Assembly (NCBI RefSeq): GCF_027913035.1
Contig: NZ_CP115777.1
Span: forward strand, 1-64,000
Origin: Paracoccus albus
GTDB taxonomy: Bacteria; Pseudomonadota; Alphaproteobacteria; Rhodobacterales; Rhodobacteraceae
Direction of reading: 5' to 3'
DNA length: 64,000 nucleotides
Below the pieces are notes generated by a model. That model saw only the letters and a list, made by a program, of their open reading frames with translations. It made no database searches and was not told where the DNA came from. This document shows, piece by piece, positions 7,828-17,495 of this stretch; positions within the stretch are counted from its first letter, which is position 1; each line of letters opens with the position of its first letter. The position numbers and the translations under genes are program-made.

Positions 7828-9024
7828 GTGTCATCGTATCGTATAAACGACTTTGAATTTTCTGCAGACGCTCCGAACTTTCAGACCATTCTCGAACGGG
7901 CCCACAGCCAGAAGCTTCGGCCCTCGTGCCTGTGCTGCCCCGCACACCCGAAAATGTATGTCGCCCTGATTGGCGGCGAATATTACCTGAAGCGCATGCC
8001 AGGAACCGGCCATGCCCATGACCCTGGCTGCGCGTCCTTTGATCCGCCGCCAGAGCTGTCCGGGCTCGGACACGTCACCGGGGCCGCAATCGTCACCGAC
8101 GATGCCGGCGACACGACGTTGCGGCTCGATTTCTCACTGACCATGCGCGGCGGGCGCAGCGTGCCGGCGCCAGGCGCTGACACCGAAACGACCTCCGTCG
8201 TCGCCAATCCCAAGAAGCTGTCTTTGCTCGGCACGCTTCACTATCTCTGGGATGCCGCGGGCCTCACAAAGTGGCGGCCGCAATGGCAGCGCCGGAACTG
8301 GTGGATTATCCATCGCGAGTTGACCGGCGTGGCGCAAAATACCGGGACCAAGGCACATCCCTTCGCTTCCGTTCTCATGGTACCGCCAGTCTACAATCAC
8401 GAGCGCCGAGATGAACTGGCCCTGGAGCGGCGCAGCTGGTTGCGCGGGCTGGCCCCGCAGCGCGGCAAGCCTGTCCCGCTTGGCATTGTCGTCGCAGAGT
8501 TCAAGTCGATCGAGCCGTCACAATATGGCCGCAAGCTGAAGATGAAGCATCTGCCGGATTTTGCCTTCTTCATGGACGATGACCTGGCGGCGCGCTTCGA
8601 CAGGCTTTTTGCGGACAAGATCCATGCCATAGAAGCTGCAGGCGATGGGCATCTGATCCTGATTGCGACCTTCAGCATCCGCAATAACTATGCCGAGATC
8701 CGGGAGATTGCCGGCATGACGGTCAACGAACACTGGATCCCGTTCGACGGCGACCGCGAGCATCAGCTTGTTGAGGCACTGAAGGACCGCGCCTATGCCA
8801 AGTCGCTGAAATACAATCTTCAATCGTCGGCGCCGGTCGCGAATGCCCTCTTACTCGACACCGCCGAGCCAATCGCGCTCTATGTCCCGCCAGACGGGCT
8901 GTCGGCCGACGACGAGGAAACCCTGTATGATATTGCCGAGGACGGCGTTTATCAGCCGTGGTTCTGGCCGGCCGATGAAATCGAGATGCCCGCCTTGCCG
9001 GCCCCGGCTGGCGGCGGTCACTGA
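7828..9024 (+). CDS. DUF1173 family protein
   Basis: 398 aa starting at GTG 7828 with GAGGAA upstream. The N-terminal region contains LRPSCLCCPAHPKMYVALIGGEYYLKRMPGTG and HDPGCASFDPP, a Cys/His pattern that suggests metal binding. The rest has WRPQWQRRNWWIIHREL. These match DUF1173, a family found on alphaproteobacterial plasmids and ICEs. Biochemical role unknown. It overlaps the 3' end of the convergent SRAP gene by seven bases. Confidence 0.85.
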   Translation: MSSYRINDFEFSADAPNFQTILERAHSQKLRPSCLCCPAHPKMYVALIGGEYYLKRMPGTGHAHDPGCASFDPPPELSGLGHVTGAAIVTDDAGDTTLRLDFSLTMRGGRSVPAPGADTETTSVVANPKKLSLLGTLHYLWDAAGLTKWRPQWQRRNWWIIHRELTGVAQNTGTKAHPFASVLMVPPVYNHERRDELALERRSWLRGLAPQRGKPVPLGIVVAEFKSIEPSQYGRKLKMKHLPDFAFFMDDDLAARFDRLFADKIHAIEAAGDGHLILIATFSIRNNYAEIREIAGMTVNEHWIPFDGDREHQLVEALKDRAYAKSLKYNLQSSAPVANALLLDTAEPIALYVPPDGLSADDEETLYDIAEDGVYQPWFWPADEIEMPALPAPAGGGH

Positions 9025-9698
9025 TCCTTGTCAGATGTAATGCCGACGCCCTGTCGCACGATCCGCATTTTTTCGGCTGGATAGGGTCGAAGCAGTTTTC
9101 CGGCCTCGGATTCGGATCCGTCGAGCCAGGCATCGTAATCGCCGGGATCGAGGATCACCGGCATCCGCGTCGGGTGGACTGGCTTGACAAGCTCGTTTGC
9201 CACCGTCGTCACAACCGTATGGGTCAGCCAGTCACCCTCTTCGCCGTCGACGCCTGGCTGGCCGTCGCGCCAGAGACCAGCGAAGGCGAAGGGCGGGCGG
9301 TCGTCATCGGCTTCGGCTGCGAGGCCGAACCAGAAATCCGTTGCTGGATTTCTGCCCTTGGCCTCGCGGAACGCCGAAACCGGCACCAGGCACCGCCGGC
9401 CAGCAAATGACGACTTCCACAGGCCCGAGCTGGCCACCTTGTCGTCTCGCGCATTGTTCCAGGCGTCCGGCTTCAAGGGCCTTCCCGTCTTCGCCGAGGT
9501 CTTGGGCGTCAGAAAGCCCCATTTCATCAGCACCAGCTCACGTTCACCGTCTCCGTCAATGCGCACGACCGGCGCATCATATTTCGGCCAGATGGCTGTG
9601 CGCGGCTGTTCATTGCCGAGCCGGTCGCGCTCAGCCGCGACCTTGAACAGCCCCCGCATTGCCTCCTGCGCCGTCGTATTCGCGTACAAATTGCACAT
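9018..9698 (-). CDS. SOS response-associated peptidase (SRAP, YedK/HMCES-like)
   Basis: 226 aa. The mature protein would start with Cys2 (MCNLYANTTAQEAM), the residue that forms a thiazolidine crosslink with abasic sites in single-stranded DNA. The family motifs WGFLTP, NARDDKVAS, RRCLVPVSAFRE and VKPVHPTRMPVIL are present. SRAP proteins shield abasic sites in ssDNA. Plasmid copies would suit single-stranded transfer or replication. The ATG overlaps the stop of the upstream zinc-ribbon gene, giving an operon of two. Confidence 0.93.
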   Translation of the reverse strand: MCNLYANTTAQEAMRGLFKVAAERDRLGNEQPRTAIWPKYDAPVVRIDGDGERELVLMKWGFLTPKTSAKTGRPLKPDAWNNARDDKVASSGLWKSSFAGRRCLVPVSAFREAKGRNPATDFWFGLAAEADDDRPPFAFAGLWRDGQPGVDGEEGDWLTHTVVTTVANELVKPVHPTRMPVILDPGDYDAWLDGSESEAGKLLRPYPAEKMRIVRQGVGITSDKDQ

Positions 9699-10016
9699 TC
9701 ACGCGTCCTCGTTTCGCCAGATCCACCGCGTCACCTTCCTGACCGGACGCCTTATGGTCAAGCCTGCGGCCAGTTCTGTTGCTGACGGGACGGACCAGGA
9801 CCAATTGATCCATTCCTTCGTCCGGCAGCGCGCGCAGGGAAACGGCGGGATATGGGCCTGGTGGTCGGGCCCGATCACCTCAATCAGGTCCTTCGCCCAA
9901 AACCGAGCAACGCGCCCGCATCCCGTACACTTGACCGTCAGCAGCATCCCGCTCCTCGCCTGATCGCTCAAGCGCGGGTTTCTGAACGGGTTACCTGAAG
10001 GTGATCGGGCGGGCAT
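9699..10016 (-). CDS. Hypothetical protein with four-cysteine zinc ribbon
   Basis: About 105 aa from the ATG at 10016; an in-frame start at 10103 is possible. VKCTGCGRVARFW and FPCARCRTKEW give a CxxC...CxxC zinc ribbon, followed by a basic C-terminal tail (RRPVRKVTRWIWRNEDA). The stop overlaps the SRAP start, so the two are probably coupled. A nucleic-acid-binding role is plausible but not shown. Confidence 0.65.
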   Translation of the reverse strand: MPARSPSGNPFRNPRLSDQARSGMLLTVKCTGCGRVARFWAKDLIEVIGPDHQAHIPPFPCARCRTKEWINWSWSVPSATELAAGLTIRRPVRKVTRWIWRNEDA

Positions 10017-10103
10017 TCTCGGAACATATTGCGAACATATGCCGACGCGCAATGCTCGTGTCGTGAGCTGGCATGGTATCCTCCGCGTATTGCTGGTGGT
10101 CAC

Positions 10104-10875
10104 CTAAACCGACATGCGCGATCAGGGCAGGTCATCGGTTGGCGCCCTTCCGTTCCCCACACTCTTACTCTCAATGAAACTTTTCACAATTTGAACCGCC
10201 CCGGCTTGCCCGGAGGGGCGTTTCGTTCAACGCGGAAAGCTGAAATGGGCTCGATGCGGTCATGCGGCGGCGCGGCGTGCTGGACGCCCAAGCGAGTGGG
10301 TCCGCCCGGCAGAGCGGCCCAGAGCTGCCGTTCGCCAGAGTGGCCATCGCCGCAGCGCGGCTTCCCCATACCTGACCTTCGTGGCACCGTGCAGCATCGT
10401 TCAGGGCTTCAAGGTCAGCAATGCGGGACGGAGCGGGCTTTCGCTGCGGCTGCGTTCTGCAGAGCAAATGCTACCGCTGCATAGACGTGTTGGGCGGGAA
10501 CCGGACCTTCGCCGCACATCGCATGAATGACAGTGATGGTGAAGGATTTCCGATGTGGGCCGCGGTGCAAGGGTGCGGCCTGGTGTGTGGTCGGCCCGCG
10601 TTGGAAATCCTCCCAAGGTGGAAGCCGCGTGGTGCCGGGCGCTGTCTATGGGGAAAGTGTGCCGCGCGATGTGGCGACGGCCGGGTCAGAGCGTCGGCTG
10701 GCAGGGACAGGAAGGCCTCGACGGCTTGCCGGATCGGTTGGTAGTGCTGTTTTGGGAGTCGGCCGGAGCAGATGATGATGCATTTTCAGGCTGATCGCGG
10801 CAGCGGGCAAGCCGGAGGTGATCCGGCCTGCGGTCACGCGCCGGGGCATTTCTCTCGGTAATGACGGGCGCTTCG
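10104..10875. other. Non-coding stretch left of the IS91 transposase
   Basis: No convincing gene on either strand. A GC-rich stem at about 10197-10222 pairs CGCCCC with GGGGCG. The remainder probably belongs to the IS91 element's 3' side or to neighbouring IS debris; the element boundary could not be placed. Confidence 0.4.
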
Positions 10876-12078
10876 TCATGCGGCCTGCTCCCGGGGTGGC
10901 GCGCGCGATTGTGGTTTCTGCCCGCGACGGAAGATTTCGACGATGCGCATCGGGCCGCCGCAGCAGGGGCATGGTTCGCGCAGGGTGAGCGGGGCGGTCT
11001 CCGCATTGGGTGGCGGTGCCTGCTCCGGCGGATTTGCGCCGAGCAGGATCCTGATCGTCGCAATGTTGGCCTTGCGGGTGGCGCTGGCGAGCAGGCCGTA
11101 ATGACGGATGCGGTGGAAGCCATCGGGCAGGACATGGATCAGGAAGCGGCGGATGAACTCGGGCGTGGCCAGGCGCATGACCTTCTGCCGGTCGCCGTGC
11201 TTGATGCGATAATCCTTCCAGCGGAAGGCCACGGTCTCGGCGTCTGCGCTGATCAGGCGGTGGTTCGAGATGGCGATACGATGGGTGTATCGGCTGAGAT
11301 AGGCCAGCACGGCTTCGGGGCCGCCGAAGGGCGGCTTGGCATAGACCACCCATTCGGATTTGCGGAACGGGGCGAGCCAGGCGGTGAAGGTGCGCTCATC
11401 CGTCAGCCCGGCCAGATCGCCGTGGAATACCAACTGACCGGCCCGGTGCAGATCCCTCAGTCCGTCCAGAAACAGGCGTCGGAACAGCCGCGACAGAACC
11501 CGCACATGCAGGAAAAACCCGCGCTTGCAGGCAACCCATCTGGCGCCGTCGAACGACAGACCGCCGCCCGGTACGATCATGTGGATGTGGGGATGATGCG
11601 TCAGCGCCGATCCCCAGGTGTGCAGCACCGCCGTCATGCCGACACGGGCGCCAAGGCGCTTGGGGTCGGCGGCGATGGTCATGACCGTTTCCGCCGATGC
11701 CTTGAACAGCAGCCCATACACCGCCCCTTTGTTCCAGAACGCGACCTGCGCGATCCCGGCCGGCAGGGTGAAGACGACGTGGAAATACTCCACCGGCAGC
11801 AGGTCCACGGCGCGCGCTTCCATCCAGTCGCGCGCCGCTGGTCCCTGACACTTGGGGCAATGCCGGTTCTTGCAGCTGTTATAGGCGATATGGTGGTGGC
11901 CGCACTTGGCACAGCCCGCCACATGCCCGCCAAGCGCTTCGGTCCGGCAGGTCTCGATGGCCGACATCACCTTCAGCTGGGTCAGGCTGACATGCCCGGA
12001 ATTGGCCCGCCGCCACGCGGGGCCGTATCGTCGGAAGATATCAGCGATCTCCAGCCCCGGCCGGGACACGCCCGGCAC
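10876..12078 (-). CDS. IS91 family transposase (HUH Y2 type)
   Basis: About 400 aa from GTG 12078. An N-terminal zinc finger (CAKCGHHHIAYNSCKNRHC) is followed by the HUH motif HHPHIHMIVPGGG and the paired tyrosines in YLSRYTHRIAISN. IS91 enzymes move by rolling-circle transposition and can carry adjacent DNA along. The gene starts four bases after the stop of the tyrosine recombinase and is co-transcribed with it. Confidence 0.93.
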   Translation of the reverse strand: MPGVSRPGLEIADIFRRYGPAWRRANSGHVSLTQLKVMSAIETCRTEALGGHVAGCAKCGHHHIAYNSCKNRHCPKCQGPAARDWMEARAVDLLPVEYFHVVFTLPAGIAQVAFWNKGAVYGLLFKASAETVMTIAADPKRLGARVGMTAVLHTWGSALTHHPHIHMIVPGGGLSFDGARWVACKRGFFLHVRVLSRLFRRLFLDGLRDLHRAGQLVFHGDLAGLTDERTFTAWLAPFRKSEWVVYAKPPFGGPEAVLAYLSRYTHRIAISNHRLISADAETVAFRWKDYRIKHGDRQKVMRLATPEFIRRFLIHVLPDGFHRIRHYGLLASATRKANIATIRILLGANPPEQAPPPNAETAPLTLREPCPCCGGPMRIVEIFRRGQKPQSRAPPREQAA

Positions 12079-12081
12079 CGG

Positions 12082-12969
12082 TCACTCCAGGCTTCGCTTC
12101 ACGGTCTGATCCTGCAACTTCGCCAGCATCTCATAGGGGCTGACGACATCACGGATCGTCTTCGTCGCGACATGGGTATACTGCGCCGTGGTAGTCAGCT
12201 TGGCATGGCCAAGCAGAACCTGGATCACCCGCACGTCCGTGTTCGCCTCCAGCAGATGGGTGGCGAAGCTGTGCCGCAGTGTGTGCAGCGTCGCGGGTTT
12301 GGAGATCCCCGCCATATGCTTGGCGGAGGTGAAGGCCCGGTTCAGCTGGCGCGGCGAGATCGGGTTGATCTTGGGCTTGCCCGGGAACAGCCAGCCCTCC
12401 GGCCGCGCCTCGCGCCACCAGTCGCGCAGCAAGTTCAGCAGGCCCGGCGACAGCATCACCTTGCGGTCTTTCCTGCCCTTGCCCTGCTCGACATGGATCA
12501 GCATCCGGTCGCTGTCGATGTCGCCGATCTTCAGGTTGCAGACCTCGGCGGCCCGCAGACCCGCGCCGTATGAGATGCTGAGCGCCGCTCGATACTTCAG
12601 CCCCGGCCCGGGCGCCGCCATCAGGATGTGAGAGACTTCCTCGACGCTGAAGACCACCGGCAGCTTGCGCGGCTCGGTGCGGAACTGCATGAACCGCTTC
12701 ATATCCTCGCGCCCGCAGGTCATGCCGAAGAAAAACCTCAGCGCCACGATCCGAATATTGAACGTCGACGGCGTGACTCCGGTGTCGGTCATGTACAACT
12801 GATAGGCCCGCAGTTCCTCTGGCGTGGCCGTATCAGGCGAATGCCCGAGAAAGGCCGCGAAATCCCTGATCGCCCGGATATGCGCAGCCTGCGCCTTCTC
12901 GCCCATGCCACGGATGCGCATGTCCTCGATCATCCGCTGGCGCAGCGGTGAAATCCTCTCTTCGCCCAT
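12082..12969 (-). CDS. Tyrosine recombinase (XerD-like) associated with IS91
   Basis: 295 aa. It has an N-terminal SAM-like DNA-binding domain, then a catalytic domain with Arg in GAGLRAAEVCNL, HTLRHSFATHLLE (H-x-x-R) and LGHAKLTTTAQYTHV containing the Tyr nucleophile. AGGAGG lies five bases upstream of the ATG. Some IS91 relatives carry such a recombinase gene in front of tnpA; its role in transposition is unclear. All catalytic residues appear intact. Confidence 0.92.
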   Translation of the reverse strand: MGEERISPLRQRMIEDMRIRGMGEKAQAAHIRAIRDFAAFLGHSPDTATPEELRAYQLYMTDTGVTPSTFNIRIVALRFFFGMTCGREDMKRFMQFRTEPRKLPVVFSVEEVSHILMAAPGPGLKYRAALSISYGAGLRAAEVCNLKIGDIDSDRMLIHVEQGKGRKDRKVMLSPGLLNLLRDWWREARPEGWLFPGKPKINPISPRQLNRAFTSAKHMAGISKPATLHTLRHSFATHLLEANTDVRVIQVLLGHAKLTTTAQYTHVATKTIRDVVSPYEMLAKLQDQTVKRSLE

Positions 12970-12986
12970 GAGAACCTCCTGTCTGT

Positions 12987-13006
12987 CGATTGAGAGGTCT
13001 CAATCG
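12987..13006. repeat. Perfect 9-bp inverted repeat upstream of the recombinase gene
   Basis: CGATTGAGA-GG-TCTCAATCG, 18 bp upstream of the recombinase start codon. It could be an operator or an end-recognition element of the IS91 unit. Confidence 0.5.
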
Positions 13007-13104
13007 TCAGCCAGAAACAGCCGTCGCCAAATGCACCGCGATCAGATTAACGCCAGACGCCAGCCACGGACGACAGTGCCGCGGAGCGGCTTCGTCCTTG
13101 GGCG

Positions 13105-14674
13105 GATGCTGTTGAAAAACTCGCCAGCAGTTTCGGACTGGTTTCCACACTTCGTGTTTTTTCAGTGAGAGTTGATCGATTTGAACGGCGGTGAGATCGG
13201 GTTTCTCAGCCGACCGGCGCCGATGGGGCCGTTGTGGGGCAGAGCTTCGCCAGTTTTCGGAGGTTCTGGGCGGTAGCGGCGAGTGTAAACTCGTCTTTCA
13301 CCCCCAACGGTCCCCTCAACCTGAGACGGTTGAGGCCCAGGATGCGCTTCAGATGCGCAAAGAGCATCTCGACTTTCTTGCGCCGTTTCTGAGCGTTCTC
13401 ATTGAATGCGGAGGCCGTGCAGCTGCGGGCAAAGTCACGCACCATCTCGTATTTCCCGCGCTGGAGGCTGCGCGTGTCGCTGTTGGGGCAGCATTTTGCT
13501 TTCAGAGGGCAGGCCTGACAGTCTGCCTTTTTCGCGCGATACCTGCGCGGTTTCATCTCGGAGGAGACACGCTCCGGATCTGAATAATTCCTTCGCGTGT
13601 GTCGCAGATCCTTACCTTCGGGGCAGATGTAGCGGTCATTCTCATCATCCCAGGTGAAGTCGGAACGCGATAAGGTCCCGTCCGTGCGTTCGCCTTTATC
13701 GATGACCGGGATGAAGGGCAGGATCTGCCGCTTCAGGGCGATCTCGACCAGGCTCTCTTCGGATCCATAGGCTGTATCGGCAACCAGCCAGTCTGGGCGC
13801 AGGCTGAAACGCTGGGCTGTGCGGTCGAGCATTGTAAGGGTAGATCCCACCTCGGCTTGCCGCACCGATCGCGTCGCTTCGACATCCATGATGATCCCGT
13901 GGTCCGTATCGATCAGGTAATTGTCTGAATACGCGAAGAAAGCGGGCCCCTTGCGCGCGGCGGTCCACTGGCTGGCAGGATCAGCATGAGCCGTGAACTT
14001 TGGCTTTACGGGCGTGGCCGCTCCGAAAGCCTCTTCGTCAAGCGTGTCGAGATATTCGCGCACCGCCCTCGGTGCCTCTGACGGGTCGATGGAACCCGCA
14101 TCCCACTTATCCTGACAGCTGGAGCTCTGCGTCTGGACATCCGCGCTGATCAGGCTGGCATCGACAGCAAAGCCGGTGCCGCCGACTAGGCCAAGGGAGA
14201 TACACTGGGCGACCACCCGCTCGAAGACGCGACGGAAGATGTCGCTGTCACGGAATTTTCCATGTCTCAGCTTTGAGAAGGTTGAATGATCAGGCACCTT
14301 GTCCTCGAGGCCCAAACGGCAGAACCAGCGGTAGGCGAGGTTGAGATGCACCTCCTGACACAGGCGCCGCTCGGACCGCAGCCCCATCACATAGCCAACG
14401 ACCAGCATCCGGATCATGAGTTCGGGGTCGATCGAAGGTCGGCCGGTGTGACTGTAAAAGCCGCGCATATCGTCGTGCAGACCATCCAGATCCAGAAAGC
14501 GATCAATTCCCCGGAGAAGATGGTCGGCCGGGATATGCGTCTCGAGATCAAACTCGTAGAACAACCGGGCGTGAACCTTTTGCCTTCCAAGCATCGCAAA
14601 CCCTCCAATTCCCCATAATCCAATGGAATCAGAAGCATTTGCTCTGATCAAGCACAGAGTTTTTCAACAGCATC
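13105..14674 (-). mobile_element. IS1182 family insertion sequence
   Basis: Perfect 18-bp terminal inverted repeats GATGCTGTTGAAAAACTC (13105-13122) and GAGTTTTTCAACAGCATC (14657-14674), flanked by a GGCG duplication (13101-13104 and 14675-14678). It carries a single full-length transposase. This is the cleanest recent insertion in the window. Confidence 0.95.
13206..14594 (-). CDS. IS1182 family transposase
   Basis: 463 aa from the likely ATG at 14594 (MLGRQKVHARLFYEFDLE); an in-frame start further upstream reaches 14651. DDE features include FAVDASLISAD, LVADTAYGSEES and KKVEMLFAHLKRIL. A cysteine cluster (CQACPLKAKCCPNSD) is characteristic of this family. It appears intact. Confidence 0.93.
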   Translation of the reverse strand: MLGRQKVHARLFYEFDLETHIPADHLLRGIDRFLDLDGLHDDMRGFYSHTGRPSIDPELMIRMLVVGYVMGLRSERRLCQEVHLNLAYRWFCRLGLEDKVPDHSTFSKLRHGKFRDSDIFRRVFERVVAQCISLGLVGGTGFAVDASLISADVQTQSSSCQDKWDAGSIDPSEAPRAVREYLDTLDEEAFGAATPVKPKFTAHADPASQWTAARKGPAFFAYSDNYLIDTDHGIIMDVEATRSVRQAEVGSTLTMLDRTAQRFSLRPDWLVADTAYGSEESLVEIALKRQILPFIPVIDKGERTDGTLSRSDFTWDDENDRYICPEGKDLRHTRRNYSDPERVSSEMKPRRYRAKKADCQACPLKAKCCPNSDTRSLQRGKYEMVRDFARSCTASAFNENAQKRRKKVEMLFAHLKRILGLNRLRLRGPLGVKDEFTLAATAQNLRKLAKLCPTTAPSAPVG

Positions 14675-15065
14675 GGCGGAAAGCGGGCATTCGCTGCGGG
14701 TGCGAACGCACCCTCGTCAGAACTTTGAAGCGGACATTCAGCCAGGATCGCGTCGTTGGATACGGCGCACCCTCACAAGGGGCGGATAGCGGACGCTCGC
14801 TACAAATGCTCCACACAGTATCTCGTGTGCCGAAAGCAGACATCGGCCTGCCATGTGATCGGACAACTCAAAATTTACTCCACCGCCTTGTGTGCGCACT
14901 CTTTGACTGGGAAGAGAAGGTGATAGAAGGATGTGTACGGCTGGTCCCGAACGATTTCGCTTGTGTATTTTGCCCACCACTACTGCAACAAGAGAGACGG
15001 GCGAGTTCGCTAGGAACAAGTCCTCGCTGCGTTTGGCGTTCAAGAGGTGGTTTGAAGCGATCCTG

Positions 15066-15227
15066 CCCAGCATCATCGACACCCCGCAGAACCGGGCGGC
15101 CATGCCCGACGCCGACCACACCGCCTGGGTGCGGCCGCGTGAGATCGCCGACGCCATCGCCTTCCTGCTCGCCGAGGATGCCAGCGGCGTCACCGGTGCG
15201 TTCATTCCGGTGTCGGGGCGGGTCTGA
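15066..15227 (+). pseudogene. C-terminal fragment of an SDR family oxidoreductase
   Basis: The last 53 residues match the end of a short-chain dehydrogenase: PSIIDTPQNRAAMPDADHTAWV, PREIADAIAFLLAEDAS, GVTGAFIPVSGRV. The Rossmann fold and the YxxxK catalytic region are missing, so it is a non-functional remnant left by rearrangement near the IS1182 insertion. Confidence 0.75.
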
Positions 15228-15235
15228 GGCTTCGC

Positions 15236-15793
15236 TTAGACAGGCTCGGTCCGGACAAGCCGGACATCGACCTCGCGCTCAACGAAATCCCATTCCCGCG
15301 TCGCTCGCAGCCGCGCCAAAAGCCTGTCGAACGCCGGCTCATCGGCCGGTGCGAACTCGAACCAGGTCAGGAAATCGAACGGCTCGCCGAGGTCGCGGCT
15401 GTGGTGCAGCCGGCGCGCGATCGCCGGAAGGTACTCCATGCCGATCGCCGTGTGCTGCGAGGTCTCTTCGAAGATCGCGCGTCTGTCATCCTGCGCGAGG
15501 TCCCACCAGGCCGCCGACTTTTTGATTGGGATCAGGGCTGCATGGGTCGCCTGTCGGCGGTCGAGGCCCTCCTGGCGCGCCCTCAGGCCGGCCACCTCGT
15601 CTCGCGTCGCATAGCGGAGGTTGCTGACCGTGCCGAGCAGGCGCCAACTTGTAGGGTCATCGATCGGGCCGGGCTCCCAGGGGTGGATGGTCAGGGCCTC
15701 GGCCGGTGCGAGGCCGGCGCCGCGATAGGCCGCGATCGAGGAGATACGCCAGTCTCCGTGCGCTCCGGCGCTGAAGGCATAGGTCGACGCCAT
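15236..15793 (-). CDS. Chlorite dismutase-like (Cld family) protein
   Basis: 185 aa from ATG 15793 (MASTYAFSAGAHGDWR). The C-terminal half shows the Cld-family ferredoxin-like text KSAAWWDLAQDDRRAIFEETS, then MEYLPAIARRLHHSRDLGE with a candidate haem-ligating His, then PFDFLTWFEFAPAD. Cld-family proteins bind haem and act as chlorite dismutases, coproheme decarboxylases or peroxidase-like enzymes. This short form cannot be assigned to one of these from sequence alone. It lies convergent with the SDR remnant and next to IS1380, so it is probably displaced cargo. Confidence 0.65.
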   Translation of the reverse strand: MASTYAFSAGAHGDWRISSIAAYRGAGLAPAEALTIHPWEPGPIDDPTSWRLLGTVSNLRYATRDEVAGLRARQEGLDRRQATHAALIPIKKSAAWWDLAQDDRRAIFEETSQHTAIGMEYLPAIARRLHHSRDLGEPFDFLTWFEFAPADEPAFDRLLARLRATREWDFVEREVDVRLVRTEPV

Positions 15794-15849
15794 GGCGGTC
15801 CCGATCTTGCTAATCACCCGACATTCCCCAAGTGGCCTGCCGCTTGACT

Positions 15850-17470
15850 TCAAGATCGCCTGATTTTGCTCGCTGGGCAAGCGTTTTTCGCCCCGAGCGG
15901 TGTCTGTCGTCGCGCAAACGGCCGAAGTCGGGTGGATCAAGCCTCGAACCCGCAGCATTCTGGCCCGGCAGAGCCGCTTTTCCGCGCGGCAGACGGACCT
16001 GTCCTGCCGCTTTCGTTCAGCTTGGGCATGGATCGTGGTCATGCGCATGACGGAGGCGTTCGAAGACGGCGGATGGCGGCAAGGACGGCCCGCACCATCG
16101 GGCCGGTGACGGCGACCTCGGCCAACTGGAAGGTAATGGCGCGGGCGTGGCGGACGACGCGGGCGCCGATCTTGATCAGCTTGAGTTGCAGGCTGGTCAA
16201 CGACCAGTCCGCCATGGCCTCGGGCAGTTCGATGCAGCGCAGGAAGGTTGCCAGGTTGTAGGCCAGCGCGTGCAGTTGCAGCCGCACCTCGTTGTGCCGG
16301 AACTTCCGGCATGACAGCCGCGTCCAGCGAAAGGCATATTTGCCTTCCTTGATGTGCTGCTCTGCGGTGCCGCGCTGGTTGTAGAACCTCACCACCCAGT
16401 CTGGCTCCATCGGCAGGTTGGTGACGATGAAGCCGACTTTGGGGAACAGCTCGCCCGGATGCCATTCGATCTTGGCGATGACGCGGCGCGGCTTGTCCCA
16501 GGACGCCGCCTGATACTCGAAGTCCTCGAAGAACCGTTTGACCTTGGTCAGCGAAGGCCGTCCCACGGGCCGTGTCAGCCGATGCGCGATCTTCTCGCGC
16601 AAGACGGCGTTGGCGGGCAGACGGATGGCGTAGAAGAACCTGGCTTCTTCCAGCCGCATATAGATCGCGGGGATCGCGTAGGCAGCGTCGGCCCGGAAGA
16701 AGCGTCCACCAAGGTCGCGGCCAGCATATCGGGCAATGACGGGATCAAGGACATCCCGCCAGCCATCGGCGCTGTGGACATTGCCGTTACGCAGGGCGCA
16801 GCGCTCCAGCATGCCAAACTGGTTGAACAAGAAGATGGGGTGATAGCAGGTGCAGTCGAAATGCCCGTTCCAGGCAGTACCTTCCTGATCGCCGTGGGTG
16901 GGGCTGACCGAGCTGTCCATGTCCAGCACGATGTATTTCAACCCGTTGCGGTCATGAAACCGGTCGATCCATTGGCCGTTCAGATCGGCCAGCGCCGCCC
17001 GGTTCGCGGCCAGAGCCAGCGTCTCGGTCTCGAACCGTCCCATCTGCGATGCCGAAGCAGCTTGCGCCTCGACGGCCCTGCCGCCAACGACCTGACGCAT
17101 CACGGGATCGAGGGCCAAGCGGTCGGCATCGTTCACATCCTCGTATCCGGCCAGTCGTCCGAACACCGATTGCCGGAACAATCCGTCAAGCCGATGGAGC
17201 GTGTTCTTCCCGGTGCGGCTGTCTCGCAGCGCCTCCGACGCCAGATTGGACAGGCCGAGCACGTCATCAAGCTCGCGCATCACCAGCAGGCCACCGTCTG
17301 AACTGATCTGCGCACCACGGAACTCCAGACGCACACGGCGGTCGAAATCAACCCGATCTCCCCGCGCCAAGCCCGCACCCTCCAGGTGATCCATGAAACG
17401 CGCCCCTCGCAGCCGTCAACGCCATGATTTATATGCGAAATATCACGATTACGACAGCGAAATCAGCGAC
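15850..17470 (-). mobile_element. IS1380 family insertion sequence (approximate ends)
   Basis: A full-length transposase is bracketed by weakly matching ends: TCGCCTGATTTTGCT near 15853 and the reverse complement of AGCGAAATCAGCGA near 17457-17470. Boundaries are estimated and no target duplication was confirmed. Confidence 0.6.
16039..17394 (-). CDS. IS1380 family transposase
   Basis: 451 aa. Landmarks include EFRGAQISSDGGLLVMRELD near the N-terminus, IVLDMDSSVSPTHGDQEG with the first catalytic Asp, FRADAAYAIPAIYMRLE with the second, and RGTAEQHIKEGKYAFRW with the Glu. Length and motif order are normal for IS1380/ISEcp1-type transposases. Confidence 0.93.
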   Translation of the reverse strand: MDHLEGAGLARGDRVDFDRRVRLEFRGAQISSDGGLLVMRELDDVLGLSNLASEALRDSRTGKNTLHRLDGLFRQSVFGRLAGYEDVNDADRLALDPVMRQVVGGRAVEAQAASASQMGRFETETLALAANRAALADLNGQWIDRFHDRNGLKYIVLDMDSSVSPTHGDQEGTAWNGHFDCTCYHPIFLFNQFGMLERCALRNGNVHSADGWRDVLDPVIARYAGRDLGGRFFRADAAYAIPAIYMRLEEARFFYAIRLPANAVLREKIAHRLTRPVGRPSLTKVKRFFEDFEYQAASWDKPRRVIAKIEWHPGELFPKVGFIVTNLPMEPDWVVRFYNQRGTAEQHIKEGKYAFRWTRLSCRKFRHNEVRLQLHALAYNLATFLRCIELPEAMADWSLTSLQLKLIKIGARVVRHARAITFQLAEVAVTGPMVRAVLAAIRRLRTPPSCA

Positions 17471-17495
17471 TTACTTGGAGAATGTGGGTTGAATA

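Noticed and set aside
10861..12573. 570-codon plus-strand open frame
   Set aside because: It lies entirely opposite the IS91 transposase and recombinase genes, has repetitive Arg/Gly/Gln composition and no recognisable domain.
14623..15525. 300-codon plus-strand frame spanning an SDR fragment
   Set aside because: Different frame from the SDR match, opposite the Cld-like gene, Arg/Ser/Pro-rich; judged spurious.
16354..17301. Long plus-strand open frame opposite IS1380
   Set aside because: Antisense to a complete, well-conserved transposase; a GC-rich codon artefact.
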